Shown: positions 53,671 through 62,601, counted from the stretch's first letter. The stretch: DNA of 64,000 nt from JADKAV01 sp963732355 (GCA_963732355.1 CAVSZD010000007.1:558001-622000); one strand, 5' to 3'. Made by a program: numbers and translations. Notes: generated from the letters alone by a model not told the origin.

Positions 53671-53697
53671 TTAGCACTGTCGTCAAGAGAGTGCTAA
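53671..53697. promoter_or_regulatory. CIRCE operator 2
   Basis: TTAGCACTG, nine bases, GAGTGCTAA: one mismatch to CIRCE, 45 bp from the first element. Its promoter-proximal half lies after the DUF5701 stop and its distal half inside the last codons of that gene. Confidence 0.9.
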
Positions 53698-54273
53698 TCG
53701 CCGACCTGCGATGGACGAGGTGCCGAGCCACGTGTGCGGAGCCCCCGCGAAGCACCACCCCAGCTTCGGGGCATTCCCGCTGATCCACAAGGCGGGCACC
53801 CGTTTGTCGCCACGGGTGGATCCGGCCAACGAGAAGCACTTGTTGCGCTGCAGGACGCCCGGGCTCTGGGCGAACACCGCCAGGCCCTCCTCGATGGTCA
53901 TCGGTTGGCGTCCCCGGTCAAGAATCGCCGGCACGGCTTCGCGCGGGGGGATGTTCAGATACTCGACCCCGGGCTCGAAACCGTGGATCAGGTACGGGCG
54001 GTCGATTGGCACGTCGGGATCTGTCGGGTGGTAGCGGGCGGGGTCTTCGAAGTTGCGGTCGAAGATGCCGGCTTCCGCGCGGCCGGGCAAGTGTAGGCGC
54101 GTGATCAACTCGTGGAAGGGCAGCGTCGGCAGCACCAGGACCGCGTCGTCGGGAGGTTCGTCGAAGGCGCCGTCGGCAATGCCCCGAACGTCAAAGCCCA
54201 GCTCTTCATACCTGCTCCATTGTCCTGCGAGATCGGCCACGTTGATGACCAACGCTGGGGGGGCTCGTCGCAT
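53683..54273 (-). CDS. DUF5701-like protein
   Basis: A 196-residue soluble protein of unknown function. LTIDEG-like MTIEEGLAVFAQSPG near 125, QRNKCFSLAGSTRGDKRVPA and LWISGNAPKLGWCFAGAPHT near 162 match the DUF5701 pattern of actinobacteria. The start is the ATG at 54273; no strong ribosome site is seen. It ends within the second CIRCE element upstream of groES, so read-through into groESL is possible. Confidence 0.75.
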   Translation of the reverse strand: MRRAPPALVINVADLAGQWSRYEELGFDVRGIADGAFDEPPDDAVLVLPTLPFHELITRLHLPGRAEAGIFDRNFEDPARYHPTDPDVPIDRPYLIHGFEPGVEYLNIPPREAVPAILDRGRQPMTIEEGLAVFAQSPGVLQRNKCFSLAGSTRGDKRVPALWISGNAPKLGWCFAGAPHTWLGTSSIAGRRLALS

Positions 54274-54312
54274 TCCGGCGCGGGACGGGGCCCGAACCGC
54301 GTGTCCCGCAAA

Positions 54313-54376
54313 CCTGCCCGCGGCCCCAAACCTGCCCGCGGCCCCAAACCTGCCCGCGAGCCCCGAACCTGCCCGC
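54313..54376. repeat. Tandem 18-bp repeat adjoining palindrome copy 6
   Basis: ACCTGCCCGCGGCCCCAA starts at 54313 and 54331, with degenerate copies at 54349 and 54367, the last merging into the GCCCGC flank of the palindrome. Related CCCCAAACCTGCCCGC precedes copy 7 as well. The 427-bp space 54274-54700 holds only these repeats and the two palindromes. Confidence 0.8.
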
Positions 54377-54444
54377 GTTAGAGGTTGTGCGGTTCGTTAG
54401 CAAAACAACGCGTGGATTCGCTAACCAGGACCACAACCTCTAAC
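54377..54444. repeat. 68-bp palindromic element, copy 6 (inverted)
   Basis: The outer arms are the same (GTTAGAGGTTGTG and CACAACCTCTAAC), but the centre reads AGCAAAACAACGCGTGGATT, the reverse complement of the centre in copies 1-5. The element is therefore in the opposite orientation. Flanks GCCCGC and CAGGACGCCAG are still on the same sides. Confidence 0.9.
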
Positions 54445-54525
54445 CAGGACGCCAGGGGGAACCTCAACGCCAGCGGCGAGTCCCGACCCGCGACCCCAAC
54501 CGCCCGCGACCCCAAACCTGCCCGC

Positions 54526-54593
54526 GTTAGAGGTTGTGCGGTTCGTTAGCAAAACAACGCGTGGATTCGCTAACCAGGACCACAACCTCTAAC
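54526..54593. repeat. 68-bp palindromic element, copy 7 (inverted)
   Basis: Identical in orientation and sequence to copy 6, 149 bp away, with the same GCCCGC and CAGGACGCCAG flanks. Copies 6 and 7 are a duplicated unit. The element ends 107 bp before the methyltransferase start. Confidence 0.9.
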
Positions 54594-54700
54594 CAGGACG
54601 CCAGCGGGGATCCTGGAGCGCTCACCAAGAGCGCCCGACCTTGCTAGCCTGTCCGCGCCGACATGGCACCACAGCAGAACGGCGAAGGGTCGTACCGACT

Positions 54701-55840
54701 ATGAACGCGCGAAGGCCGCTGGCCGGCGTGAACGTCGAGTGGCTGACCCGCGATGAGGGCAAGGCCGCGATCGCCGCGCTAGTCGGGGTGGACCCCCTGC
54801 TCGCACGCAAGCTGCTGCCAGCCCTGAGCGCCGAACAAGTGACCGAGGCCCTGACCCAAGCCAGGCACAGGCCGGCTGACTTCCCGCTGCCACTGGTGAC
54901 CCCGACCGGCATCCAGCAAGCCAGTCCAATCCCCGTGGCGCAACGCCGCGCGGCACGGTTGGCGGCGAGCGGGGTCCCTACGGTGGTGGACGCGGGCTGC
55001 GGGATCGGCGTCGACTCCTGGGCACTCGCCCGCGCCGGCCTGCACGTCATCGCCTACGAGATCGACCCGGTCACCGCTCAGGTCGCGCGCGCCAACCTCG
55101 CCGGCCTCGACGTGGAGGTTCGCGAAGGTGATGCCACTGCCACGGACCTGCCCGACGGGATCCTGTTCGTCGACCCCGCCCGCCGTCGTGAGCACAGCGA
55201 TGCCAGCGGCCAAGCGCTTCGTGTCCACGACCCGTCGCAGTGGCGGCCCTCGTGGGACTGGGTCCTCGAGCAGGCACGGCACCGTCCGGTTGTGGCCCGC
55301 ATCCGCCCCGGGCACCGGGATCTGCCGGCCAACACCGAGTGGCACTGCACGTCGATGCAACGTCGCCTGGTTGACGCGACGGTCTGGTTCGACGGCCTGG
55401 CAAACACCGATCGCGCGGCCAGCGTCCATGACGGTCACGCGTGGCACGAACTCAAGGGGCCGGTTGAACCAAGCCACACGGCCAAGGTGGGCGCCTACCT
55501 CATCGACCCCGACCCGGCCATCGTGCGCTCCGGTCTCGTCACGAATGCCGCCAACCTTGTGGACGGTCATTTGGTCGACCCGGACCTGGCCTTCATCACC
55601 TGCGACCAGTTGCCCCCTGCCTGGCTGGGCCGGGCCATGCGGGTGCTGGAACCGGTAACCCTGAAGTCCGTCGGACAGGTCTGCCGGCGCCGGGGATTAC
55701 CGGGTGTGACCGTGTGGTCGCGCGGCTTGGGCAAGCCCCCACAAGTCGACTTACCCCAATCCCAGCACGCCATCGTTGTTGTTGCCGCCATCGGACGTCC
55801 ACGCGCGGTCAGCGCCTGGATCGGCGAACCCGTGCGCTGA
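54701..55840 (+). CDS. SAM-dependent methyltransferase with THUMP-like domain
   Basis: A 379-residue class I methyltransferase. SAM motif I is VVDAGCGIGVDSWALA near 93, motif II VIAYEIDPVTAQVARANLAG, motif IV-like LFVDPARRR near 153. The C-terminal part (TLKSVGQVCRRRGLPGVTVW) fits the THUMP-like domain of this actinobacterial family. The target (rRNA, tRNA or small molecule) is not known. ATG 54701 gives the family-like start; a longer frame begins at 54641. Confidence 0.82.
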   Translation: MNARRPLAGVNVEWLTRDEGKAAIAALVGVDPLLARKLLPALSAEQVTEALTQARHRPADFPLPLVTPTGIQQASPIPVAQRRAARLAASGVPTVVDAGCGIGVDSWALARAGLHVIAYEIDPVTAQVARANLAGLDVEVREGDATATDLPDGILFVDPARRREHSDASGQALRVHDPSQWRPSWDWVLEQARHRPVVARIRPGHRDLPANTEWHCTSMQRRLVDATVWFDGLANTDRAASVHDGHAWHELKGPVEPSHTAKVGAYLIDPDPAIVRSGLVTNAANLVDGHLVDPDLAFITCDQLPPAWLGRAMRVLEPVTLKSVGQVCRRRGLPGVTVWSRGLGKPPQVDLPQSQHAIVVVAAIGRPRAVSAWIGEPVR

Positions 55841-55885
55841 GCACCAGCGCGCCTCAGCCCCAGGGCAGGGTTAGCGTGACTTGCC

Positions 55886-57563
55886 ATGAGCATCGCCAAG
55901 CCCGTCGCACTCATCGCGGTCACCGGCCTGATCACCGGTCTGGGCCTCACGTCCGTCGCGACGACCGCCACCGCACTGCCGGCCAACGGTGCGGCCATCA
56001 ACCAGGGCAAGGCGCCGTGCAAGAACCTGCCCGACCTCAAGGGCAAGAAGCCCGGGCAGTTGCTGAAGTACAAGGAACTCAAGGTCAACTCATCGCTGCT
56101 GACCGGAGCCCGGATGTTCCGCGTTCTCTACACAACCGTCGGAGTCGATGAGAAGGACGTGCAGGCCTCGTGTGGGCTGGTCCTGCTTCCCAAGAAGCCG
56201 AAGGACCGGAGCAACCAGATCGTGGCCTACGCCCACGGCACCATCGGGATGCACCAGTCCTGCCAGCCGTCGAACAACCCCACCAACTTCCTGGGTCCGG
56301 GCCTGGGTGCCATCACCTACGGCCAGGGCAAGTACGCAGTCAAGGGCAAGCAGAAGTTCGGGATCCTGCAGGGCCTGATCGACCAGGGCACACATGATCA
56401 CCGCCACGGACTACTACTCCGGATTGGGTGAACCCGCTTCGGCACAGCAGCACTACGCGCTGGGCCTGCCAGCGGGGGCCGCGGTCCTGGACAGCGCGCG
56501 CATCGGCACCCAACTGCAGAAGCGCCTGAAGCAGGGCAAGCAACCGAAGTCGTGGAAGGTCGCGACCTGGGGTATCTCACAGGGCGGGCACGCCGCGTTC
56601 TGGGCGGCACAACTGGCCAAGGACTATTTCGCCGGCACGAAGCTCTCTGCAGATCCGGCCTTCAAGCCGGTGGGCACCGCCGCAATTGTTCCGGCCAGCT
56701 CGTTCGTGGCCACTGCGACCACCCCACCGGAGTTGATCGGTCGCCACCTCGGGGATCTGGAGATGCACGAGCCCGCACAGGTCGTCAGCGGCAACCCGGT
56801 GGGCAACATGGGAGCGCTGCTCTTCTCCTTGGTGATCACTTCGTGGGACAAGTTCCCCGGCAGCGGGACACTTCAGGCCGACGCCAAGTTCCAGGGCTAT
56901 CCGACCTCGGTGCCCGCACCGCAGATGGATGCTGTCCTGACCGGCCCGGACGCCGGCAACGGCATCGACGTGGCCACCAACATCGCCGCCGGATGCCTCA
57001 ACGCGAGCCTGATCCTGCAGACCAACGTCTACAACCAGCCTGACAAGTACGGGTTCTTCGTCCAGCCGATCTGGGGTGGGCCGGGTCCGGACGGCAACTG
57101 GATCGGCGAACTGGACGCAACCTGTCTGTCGGGTGCCGCACCGGAGTCGACGCGGGCCTGGTGCACATGGCTGGCCTACAACCAGCCAGGGCCGAACGGA
57201 GTCAATCCGTTCAACAAGTTCCCAGTGCGCGCTGACGGATCCCACGCCGATGTCCTCATCGCAGAAGGCATGGCCGACAACATCGTCTGGTGCGTGCAGT
57301 CGGGCAAGGACCTGCCCAGCGAGCAGAACTGCCTTTCACGCCAGCTGTACGAGTCATTGGCCCCGGCGTGTTCGACCAGCAGCGTCAACCTCGACGTCTT
57401 CGCCGAGACGAAGAAGTCACCGGCCAGTCACATCTCGACCATCGGCCAGATCGCCGACAACGGCAAGGCGCAGTACAAGGGATCGCGTCTGGACAAGTTC
57501 CTCAAGGGCGCGTTCAAGGACTCCCTGAAGCAGGGTTGCAAGGCGACGGTGGTGAACAAGTAG
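55886..57563 (+). CDS. Secreted lipase-like protein (frameshifted)
   Basis: A signal-peptide protein (MSIAKPVALIAVTGLITGLG, cleavage near TALP) of the secretory lipase type. VAYAHGTIGMHQSC gives the oxyanion region. After LIDQG the frame shifts: the continuation is MITATDYYSGLGEP, then nucleophile WGISQGGHAA, an ADNIVW acid region and a terminal ASHISTIG His. The join needs removal of one base at about 56385-56392 (GGGCACACA). Total length would be about 558 residues. The substrate is unknown, and the break may be an assembly indel. Confidence 0.78.
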
Positions 57564-57611
57564 GAGCACTCGGACGCAACGCGGTGGCGGTGCTGTCGGG
57601 AGCCGACTGGT

Positions 57612-57974
57612 CTACCAGAGAACGGCGATCACCACGTTGAGGATGGATAGGCCGCCGATGAGACCCCAGACCGCATTCGAGATCTGGTCCTTCTTCCGGT
57701 TGGCCAGTACCAGCACCAGGATCACCAGCAGGACCGCAAACTTGACCCCGATCTTGGCGTTGTCGGGCAGGCCCCATTCCTCCGGATCGGCGTTGTGCAG
57801 CGGGTAGCGCAATCCGACCAGCAAAAGACCTGTGATCAACTGGGTCAGCACGCCGTGGAACATGGCGTTATTGACCACCCGCGGGCTGGTCTTGATCTGC
57901 ACCAGGAACCCGCCGATCAGCGAGGCCAGGCCCAGGAAGTGAAGGATGACGAGGATCTCGTAGACGAAGCTCAC
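57612..57974 (-). CDS. Small integral membrane protein
   Basis: About 120 residues with four hydrophobic segments (EILVILHFLGLASLIGGFLV, VLTQLITGLLLVGL, FAVLLVILVLVLA, LIGGLSILNVVIAVL). The HFLG and HGVLTQL histidines could be buried ligands, but no family is assigned. GTG 57974 is the preferred start; frames upstream overlap tsaD. It lies 43 bp after tsaD on the same strand and 48 bp from the convergent lipase. Confidence 0.7.
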   Translation of the reverse strand: MSFVYEILVILHFLGLASLIGGFLVQIKTSPRVVNNAMFHGVLTQLITGLLLVGLRYPLHNADPEEWGLPDNAKIGVKFAVLLVILVLVLANRKKDQISNAVWGLIGGLSILNVVIAVLW

Positions 57975-58017
57975 TTCTTGATTCTCGCCCGGCCACCGGC
58001 CCCGGTTACACCGGGGG

Positions 58018-59041
58018 TCAGGGCACCAACGGTTCCACGACCGGCAATGAGGAGTCAGCGCCCAGCAGCCACCCGGAGGCGGGTCGGCCACGCGCCACCA
58101 TTTCGGCACCCAGCGCGGCAACCATCGCGCCGTTGTCCGTGCATAACCCCGGCCGGGGTACGCGCAGGCGGATTCCAGCAGCTGCACATCGTTGCTCGGT
58201 GAGTGCTCGCAACCGGGAGTTCGCCGCCACCCCGCCTCCCAGCACGAGCGTGTCGGTGCCGGTGTCCTTGCACGCCGCCACCGCCTTCGCAGACAGCACG
58301 TCGGCGACCGCCTCCTGGAACGATGCGGCGACGTCGGCGACCGGCGCCTGCGGGGTTCGCGGCAAGCCATCGTTTGACCGCGGTCTTCAGACCAGAGAAC
58401 GAGTAGTCGTAGGCGGCGTCGCGCGGTCCGGTCAGGCCCCTGGGGAAGGCGATGGCCCGCGGGTCCCCTTCCGCCGCAGCGAGGTCGATGGCGGGTCCCC
58501 CGGGGAACCCGAGCCCCAGCATCCGGGCCACTTTGTCGAAAGCCTCACCGGCCGCATCGTCGATGGTGGCACCCATCGGTTCCACATCGGCGGTCACATC
58601 CTTGACGCGCAGGATCGACGAGTGCCCGCCGGAGGCCAGCAACGCCATACATTCACTTGGCAGCGCCCCGTGCTGCAGCTGGTCGACGGCCACGTGCGCG
58701 GCCAGGTGGTTGACGCCGTACAGAGGCTTGTCCAGAGCCAGGGCAAGGGCTTTGGCTGCGGCAACTCCCACAACCAGCGCGCCGGCCAAACCGGGACCGG
58801 CGGTGACGGCGATCGCGTCGAGGTCGCTCAACTCGACCCCAGCCTCGTCCAGCCCCCGGCGCAGGGTCGGGATCATCGCCTCGACATGAGCCCTGCTGGC
58901 AATTTCGGGGACGACCCCGCCGAAGCGCACCTGTTCATCAACGCTGCTGGCCACGGCATCGGCGAGCAGACTGTGTCCGGCGACGATCCCGATCCCAGTC
59001 TCATCACACGACGACTCGATCCCCAATACCAGTGGACTCAC
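58018..59041 (-). CDS. tsaD: tRNA t6A threonylcarbamoyltransferase TsaD (frameshifted)
   Basis: Transfers the threonylcarbamoyl group to tRNA A37. The first 230 codons read normally: VLGIESSCDETG, metal His112/His116 in NHLAAH, LASGGHSS. After WLAANP the frame fails; the remainder (QAPVADVAASFQEAVADVL, LVLGGGVAANSRL, TDNGAMVA) is in the next frame. Dropping one C from the four-base run at 58352-58355 restores NPQAPVADV and a full length of about 340 residues. tsaD is normally essential, so a sequencing or assembly indel is likely. Confidence 0.88.
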
Positions 59042-59469
59042 AGGTCCAACCCCATCACGAGGGCGTCACTGAAGTCGGGGTAGTACCGCTCCCGGCGACG
59101 GACCTGGGTGAAGCCGGCCCGGCTGTAAAGCGCGATGGCTGCATCGTTGTCGGCCCGCACTTCCAGGTCCAGCCGCGTGCAGCCCAGTTCCCGTGCCTTG
59201 TCCATCAAGTGGTCCAAGAGCCGCGCACCCACACCGGTTCGCTGGGCCGTCGGCGCGACCACCAGCGTCTGCACATCGGCGTGCGGCGAGTTGAACCACA
59301 GCCCCGCGTAGCCGTCGATCCGGTCTTCGCCTTGCACAACGGCGTAATAGCGGTCATCTCGGGCCAGCTCGCCCCAGAAGGACTCCGCGCTCCACGCGTT
59401 CGGCCCGAAGACCTGCATCTCTATGGGCAGTACCTCTTCGAGGTCCCACCACATCAGGGGCCGGATCAC
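59038..59469 (-). CDS. rimI: Ribosomal-protein-alanine N-acetyltransferase RimI
   Basis: GNAT acetyltransferase of 143 residues. It has the acetyl-CoA motif VVAPTAQRTGVGARLLDHL near 75 and LEVRADNDAAIALYSRAGF near 104, the RimI signature. The GTG at 59469 overlaps the tsaB stop (GTGA); a longer open frame into tsaB is not used. It sits between tsaB and tsaD, as in most actinobacteria. Confidence 0.92.
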   Translation of the reverse strand: MIRPLMWWDLEEVLPIEMQVFGPNAWSAESFWGELARDDRYYAVVQGEDRIDGYAGLWFNSPHADVQTLVVAPTAQRTGVGARLLDHLMDKARELGCTRLDLEVRADNDAAIALYSRAGFTQVRRRERYYPDFSDALVMGLDL

Positions 59470-60017
59470 TGCGGCTTCGCGTCGGGCTCGCGCAGGTACC
59501 ACGGTCGCGCCGGCAGGTCCGCGGGAACTCCCAAGAGGTCGGCGGCATCCAACAGCTCCAACCGTCCGAGCTCCGGGTAGCGCTGTACGGCAGGACCCAC
59601 CACCGTTTCCCCCGGCCACATTTCAGGGATGCGGGAAGGCGGCACCACCACCGGGCCCGCCACTCGCCGGCCCCCGGCATACAGCGCCGCGAACACCTCG
59701 CGCCGCCGGGCATCGGTCACGACCACCCCGTCACCGATCCGCGCGCCCAAGCCGTCAAGAGAACACACGCCCGACACTGGAACCCCCAACGCCTCGCCCA
59801 TGGTGACCGCCGTGACGACCCCCACCCGCAGGCCCGTGTACGGACCGGGCCCGACACCCACCACGATGCGCCCGACCAGCGACAGGTCTGGGGCCACCTG
59901 GCGGATCAGCGCTGCCAGATGCTCGGCATGGCCCGTGGGGGCCTCGACGTCTGCACGAGACCCAGCGAAAGCGGCCGTGCACTGGGCAGTCGAGGTATCC
60001 ATCGCCAGGATGCTCAC
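59466..60017 (-). CDS. tsaB: tRNA t6A accessory protein TsaB
   Basis: Inactive paralogue that forms the TsaD-TsaB-TsaE complex for t6A synthesis. 183 residues. ILAMDTSTAQCTAAF at the N-terminus and VGVGPGPYTGLRVGVVTA near 53 are the family hallmarks. The GTG start overlaps the tsaE stop. The C-terminal part is short, giving a smaller protein than the E. coli one. Confidence 0.92.
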   Translation of the reverse strand: MSILAMDTSTAQCTAAFAGSRADVEAPTGHAEHLAALIRQVAPDLSLVGRIVVGVGPGPYTGLRVGVVTAVTMGEALGVPVSGVCSLDGLGARIGDGVVVTDARRREVFAALYAGGRRVAGPVVVPPSRIPEMWPGETVVGPAVQRYPELGRLELLDAADLLGVPADLPARPWYLREPDAKPQ

Positions 60018-60442
60018 AGGGGGACCCCCCGGCCGACGCCGATGATCGTTACGAGCCGTCCGTCCCCGAGAGTCTCAATCTCAACCAGAAGGTGCGCGTC
60101 GGCGAGCGCTTCAGCCAGACCGCGTCCCCATTCCACACACACAACGTCGTCGTCGCTTGCCAGGTCCAGATCATCCAGTTCCGAAGCGCTCGACAGGCGG
60201 TAGGCGTCAGCATGCACCAGTGCCGGTCCACCCACCACCGACGGGTGCCGCCGGGCGATCACGAACGTCGGGCTGGTCACCGCGCCGCGCACCCCCAAAC
60301 CTTGCCCCACTCCCCGCATCAGCGTCGTCTTGCCCGCGCCGAGATCACCATGCAGGATCACCAGGTCTCCGGCCACCAGCCGCATCCCGAGCAGACGACC
60401 GAGTTCGACCATCGCCTCAGCGGACTCGACCTCACGCTGCAC
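60014..60442 (-). CDS. tsaE: tRNA t6A ATPase TsaE
   Basis: P-loop ATPase of the t6A complex, 142 residues. Walker A is LHGDLGAGKTTLMRG near 31, followed by GAVTSPTFVIARRH and HADAYRLSSASELDDLDL. The GTG at 60442, giving VQREVES..., overlaps the hydrolase stop by 11 bp and matches family length; a longer frame runs into the hydrolase gene. It is first of the tsaE-tsaB-rimI-tsaD set. Confidence 0.9.
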   Translation of the reverse strand: MQREVESAEAMVELGRLLGMRLVAGDLVILHGDLGAGKTTLMRGVGQGLGVRGAVTSPTFVIARRHPSVVGGPALVHADAYRLSSASELDDLDLASDDDVVCVEWGRGLAEALADAHLLVEIETLGDGRLVTIIGVGRGVPL

Positions 60443-61439
60443 GGTCTGCGGCGAATGCAAGGCGCACGATCCTCTCGGTGACGTAGTCAGGCTGCTCGAG
60501 CTGCAGCATGTGACCACCTCCGGTCACAACGGTCGTCTCTGCGTCGGGCAACTGGCTGGCGATACGCCGGGTGTGCGACGGCGGAGTCAGCACGTCGGCG
60601 TCACCGCACGTCACGAAGGCCGGGATGGCACCGAAGACTTTGAGCGCGTCGAACTTGTCGTGGGCCAGCAGAGTCGGCAGGAAGTCCAGAACGGTCTCCA
60701 TCGAAGTGCCGTTGAGCATGTCGACAGTGAACTGGCCCAATGAGTTCGGCGCGTCGGGGCCTATTGCGTTACGCCGGGTGGCCACCAGGTTGAGGTCGGT
60801 GCGGCGGATCTGCCGGATCAGTGAGTCCAGGGGGACGCGTCCGGGCTGGCGGGCGTTGAGTCCAGCCTCTGCCCGCTTCGCCAGAGTCGGCGGGAGACCG
60901 AGGAAGTCGGCGGACAAGTGCCCGCAACTGGTCGCGACGAACCCGACGCCAGCCACCCGCTCGTGCACCAGGTCGGGGAACCGGTCGGCAAGAGCCATGA
61001 TCGTCATGCCGCCCATGGAGTGACCCACGAGTGTCAGGGGTCCGGTCGGCGCCAACGCCTCGATGACGGACTTGAGGTCGCGGCCGAGTTGATCCAGCGA
61101 GTTGTGATCGGCGGGCCCGCGCTCGCTGCGCCCGTGCCCACGCTGGTCCCACAGCACCAGCCGCGCGCGGCCACGCAACTGCTTGCGCTGGAAGTGCCAG
61201 CTGTCCTGATTGAGGCAGTACCCATGAGCGATCACGATCGTCGGTGCTGAAGGCCCGGCGGGATGCACCTCGGCGTACAAGTGCGCCCCGTCGTCAGCGC
61301 GTACCCAATGTGGCTCACCGCGGACCGAACCGAATTCCTCGTGCAGGAACGGATCGGCGCGCCAAGGCTTGCGCATCACCAGGTGCTCGGCCGCGATCCC
61401 CGCCACCACACCCGCGGCCAGCGCCGCAAGTCCCCTCAC
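60432..61439 (-). CDS. Alpha/beta hydrolase
   Basis: A 335-residue serine hydrolase. An N-terminal hydrophobic stretch (LAALAAGVVAGIAAEHLV) may anchor it to the membrane. VIAHGYCLNQDSW near 73 is the oxyanion region, VGHSMGGMTIM near 140 the nucleophile elbow, CGDADVLTPP near 276 the acid and TGGGHMLQLEQP near 303 the His. Such a gene between alr and tsaE is common in actinobacteria; its substrate is not known. The start overlaps the alr stop (GTGA). Confidence 0.85.
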   Translation of the reverse strand: MRGLAALAAGVVAGIAAEHLVMRKPWRADPFLHEEFGSVRGEPHWVRADDGAHLYAEVHPAGPSAPTIVIAHGYCLNQDSWHFQRKQLRGRARLVLWDQRGHGRSERGPADHNSLDQLGRDLKSVIEALAPTGPLTLVGHSMGGMTIMALADRFPDLVHERVAGVGFVATSCGHLSADFLGLPPTLAKRAEAGLNARQPGRVPLDSLIRQIRRTDLNLVATRRNAIGPDAPNSLGQFTVDMLNGTSMETVLDFLPTLLAHDKFDALKVFGAIPAFVTCGDADVLTPPSHTRRIASQLPDAETTVVTGGGHMLQLEQPDYVTERIVRLAFAADRAA

Positions 61440-62566
61440 GATCCACCTCCGCTGTAGACCCGCTCCACTCTGGGACCCAACCGGGTCACGATCTCGTAGC
61501 CGATGGTGCCGGTCACTTCCGCCCAGTCCTCCGCCAAAGGCACGCCATCGACACCGCTGCCGAACAGCACCACCTCGTCGCCCTCCTGTGCCGGGTCGTC
61601 GCCGAGGTCCACGACGAACTGGTCCATGCAGACCCGACCGGCGACCTTCCGGCGCTTTCCCGCGGCGAAGACCGGTCCGACATTGGTTGCATTGCGCGGG
61701 ATCCCGTCGGCGTAACCGAGGGGGACCACGGCCGTGGTCGAGTCGGCGTCCAGCGTGAAGAGATGGCCGTACGACAGGCCCGAACCCGCGGGCAGGCGCT
61801 TGACGATGCTGAGTTCGGCGACCAGGGTCATCACCGGGCGCAACCCCAGATCCGCCGGTGTCCCCATCCCAGCCCCGGGGCTGATTCCGTACATGGCGAT
61901 CCCGGGTCGCACCATCGTGAAGTGCGCATCGGGTAGCGCCAGGGTCGCCGCGGAGTTGGCCAGGTGCCGGTGCTCAACCTGCAGGTTCATCGACTCGACG
62001 GTCGATACGGCCTGGCCGAACCGTTGGATCTGGATTGTGTTGAGCGGATTTCGGGGGTCGTCGGCCACCGTGAAGTGCGACCAGATGCCAGCGATCTCCA
62101 GGACCCCGCGGTCCTGCAAGCTCTTGGCCTCTTCGACGAAAGCGGGCCACTGCGCCATCGGGCATCCGGCCCTGCCCAAGCCCGTGTCGGCCTTCAGGTG
62201 TACCCGGGCCCTGCGCCCCGTAGCTCGGTGAGCTGCAACCACAACGCCGAGTTGGGCCGGAGATGAGACCCCTAGGTCGACGTCTGCCTCGAGCACGTCC
62301 GCCCATGGGTCCGACGGGCTGGCCAGCCAGGTCAGGATGGGCCCGTCGTCACCGTTCGCACGAAGTTCTAACGCTTCGGTGAACAGGGCCACACCCAGCC
62401 ACTGCGCTCCCGACTCACGGGCCGCTCGGGCCATCGGCAGCAGACCGTGACCGTACGCGTCGGCCTTGACGATGGCCATCTGCGCGCTACCAGGGGCAGC
62501 CGAACGCAGGCGGTCGAGGTTGTGCGCGAATGCGTCGAGATCGATTCGGGCCTGCGCGCGTGTCAC
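61436..62566 (-). CDS. alr: Alanine racemase
   Basis: Makes D-alanine for peptidoglycan. PLP enzyme of 376 residues. The PLP lysine is Lys34 in IVKADAYGHG. VRPGIAMYGISPG near 227 is conserved, and the second catalytic Tyr lies in SGLSYGHLF near 262. PLGYADGIPRN and GRVCMDQFVVDLGDDP complete the family pattern. GTG start. It is 35 bp downstream of nnr. Confidence 0.95.
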   Translation of the reverse strand: MTRAQARIDLDAFAHNLDRLRSAAPGSAQMAIVKADAYGHGLLPMARAARESGAQWLGVALFTEALELRANGDDGPILTWLASPSDPWADVLEADVDLGVSSPAQLGVVVAAHRATGRRARVHLKADTGLGRAGCPMAQWPAFVEEAKSLQDRGVLEIAGIWSHFTVADDPRNPLNTIQIQRFGQAVSTVESMNLQVEHRHLANSAATLALPDAHFTMVRPGIAMYGISPGAGMGTPADLGLRPVMTLVAELSIVKRLPAGSGLSYGHLFTLDADSTTAVVPLGYADGIPRNATNVGPVFAAGKRRKVAGRVCMDQFVVDLGDDPAQEGDEVVLFGSGVDGVPLAEDWAEVTGTIGYEIVTRLGPRVERVYSGGGS

Positions 62567-62601
62567 CGGTCAATCGTATCTGCGCAGCGTGCGGAGGTGA
62601 G

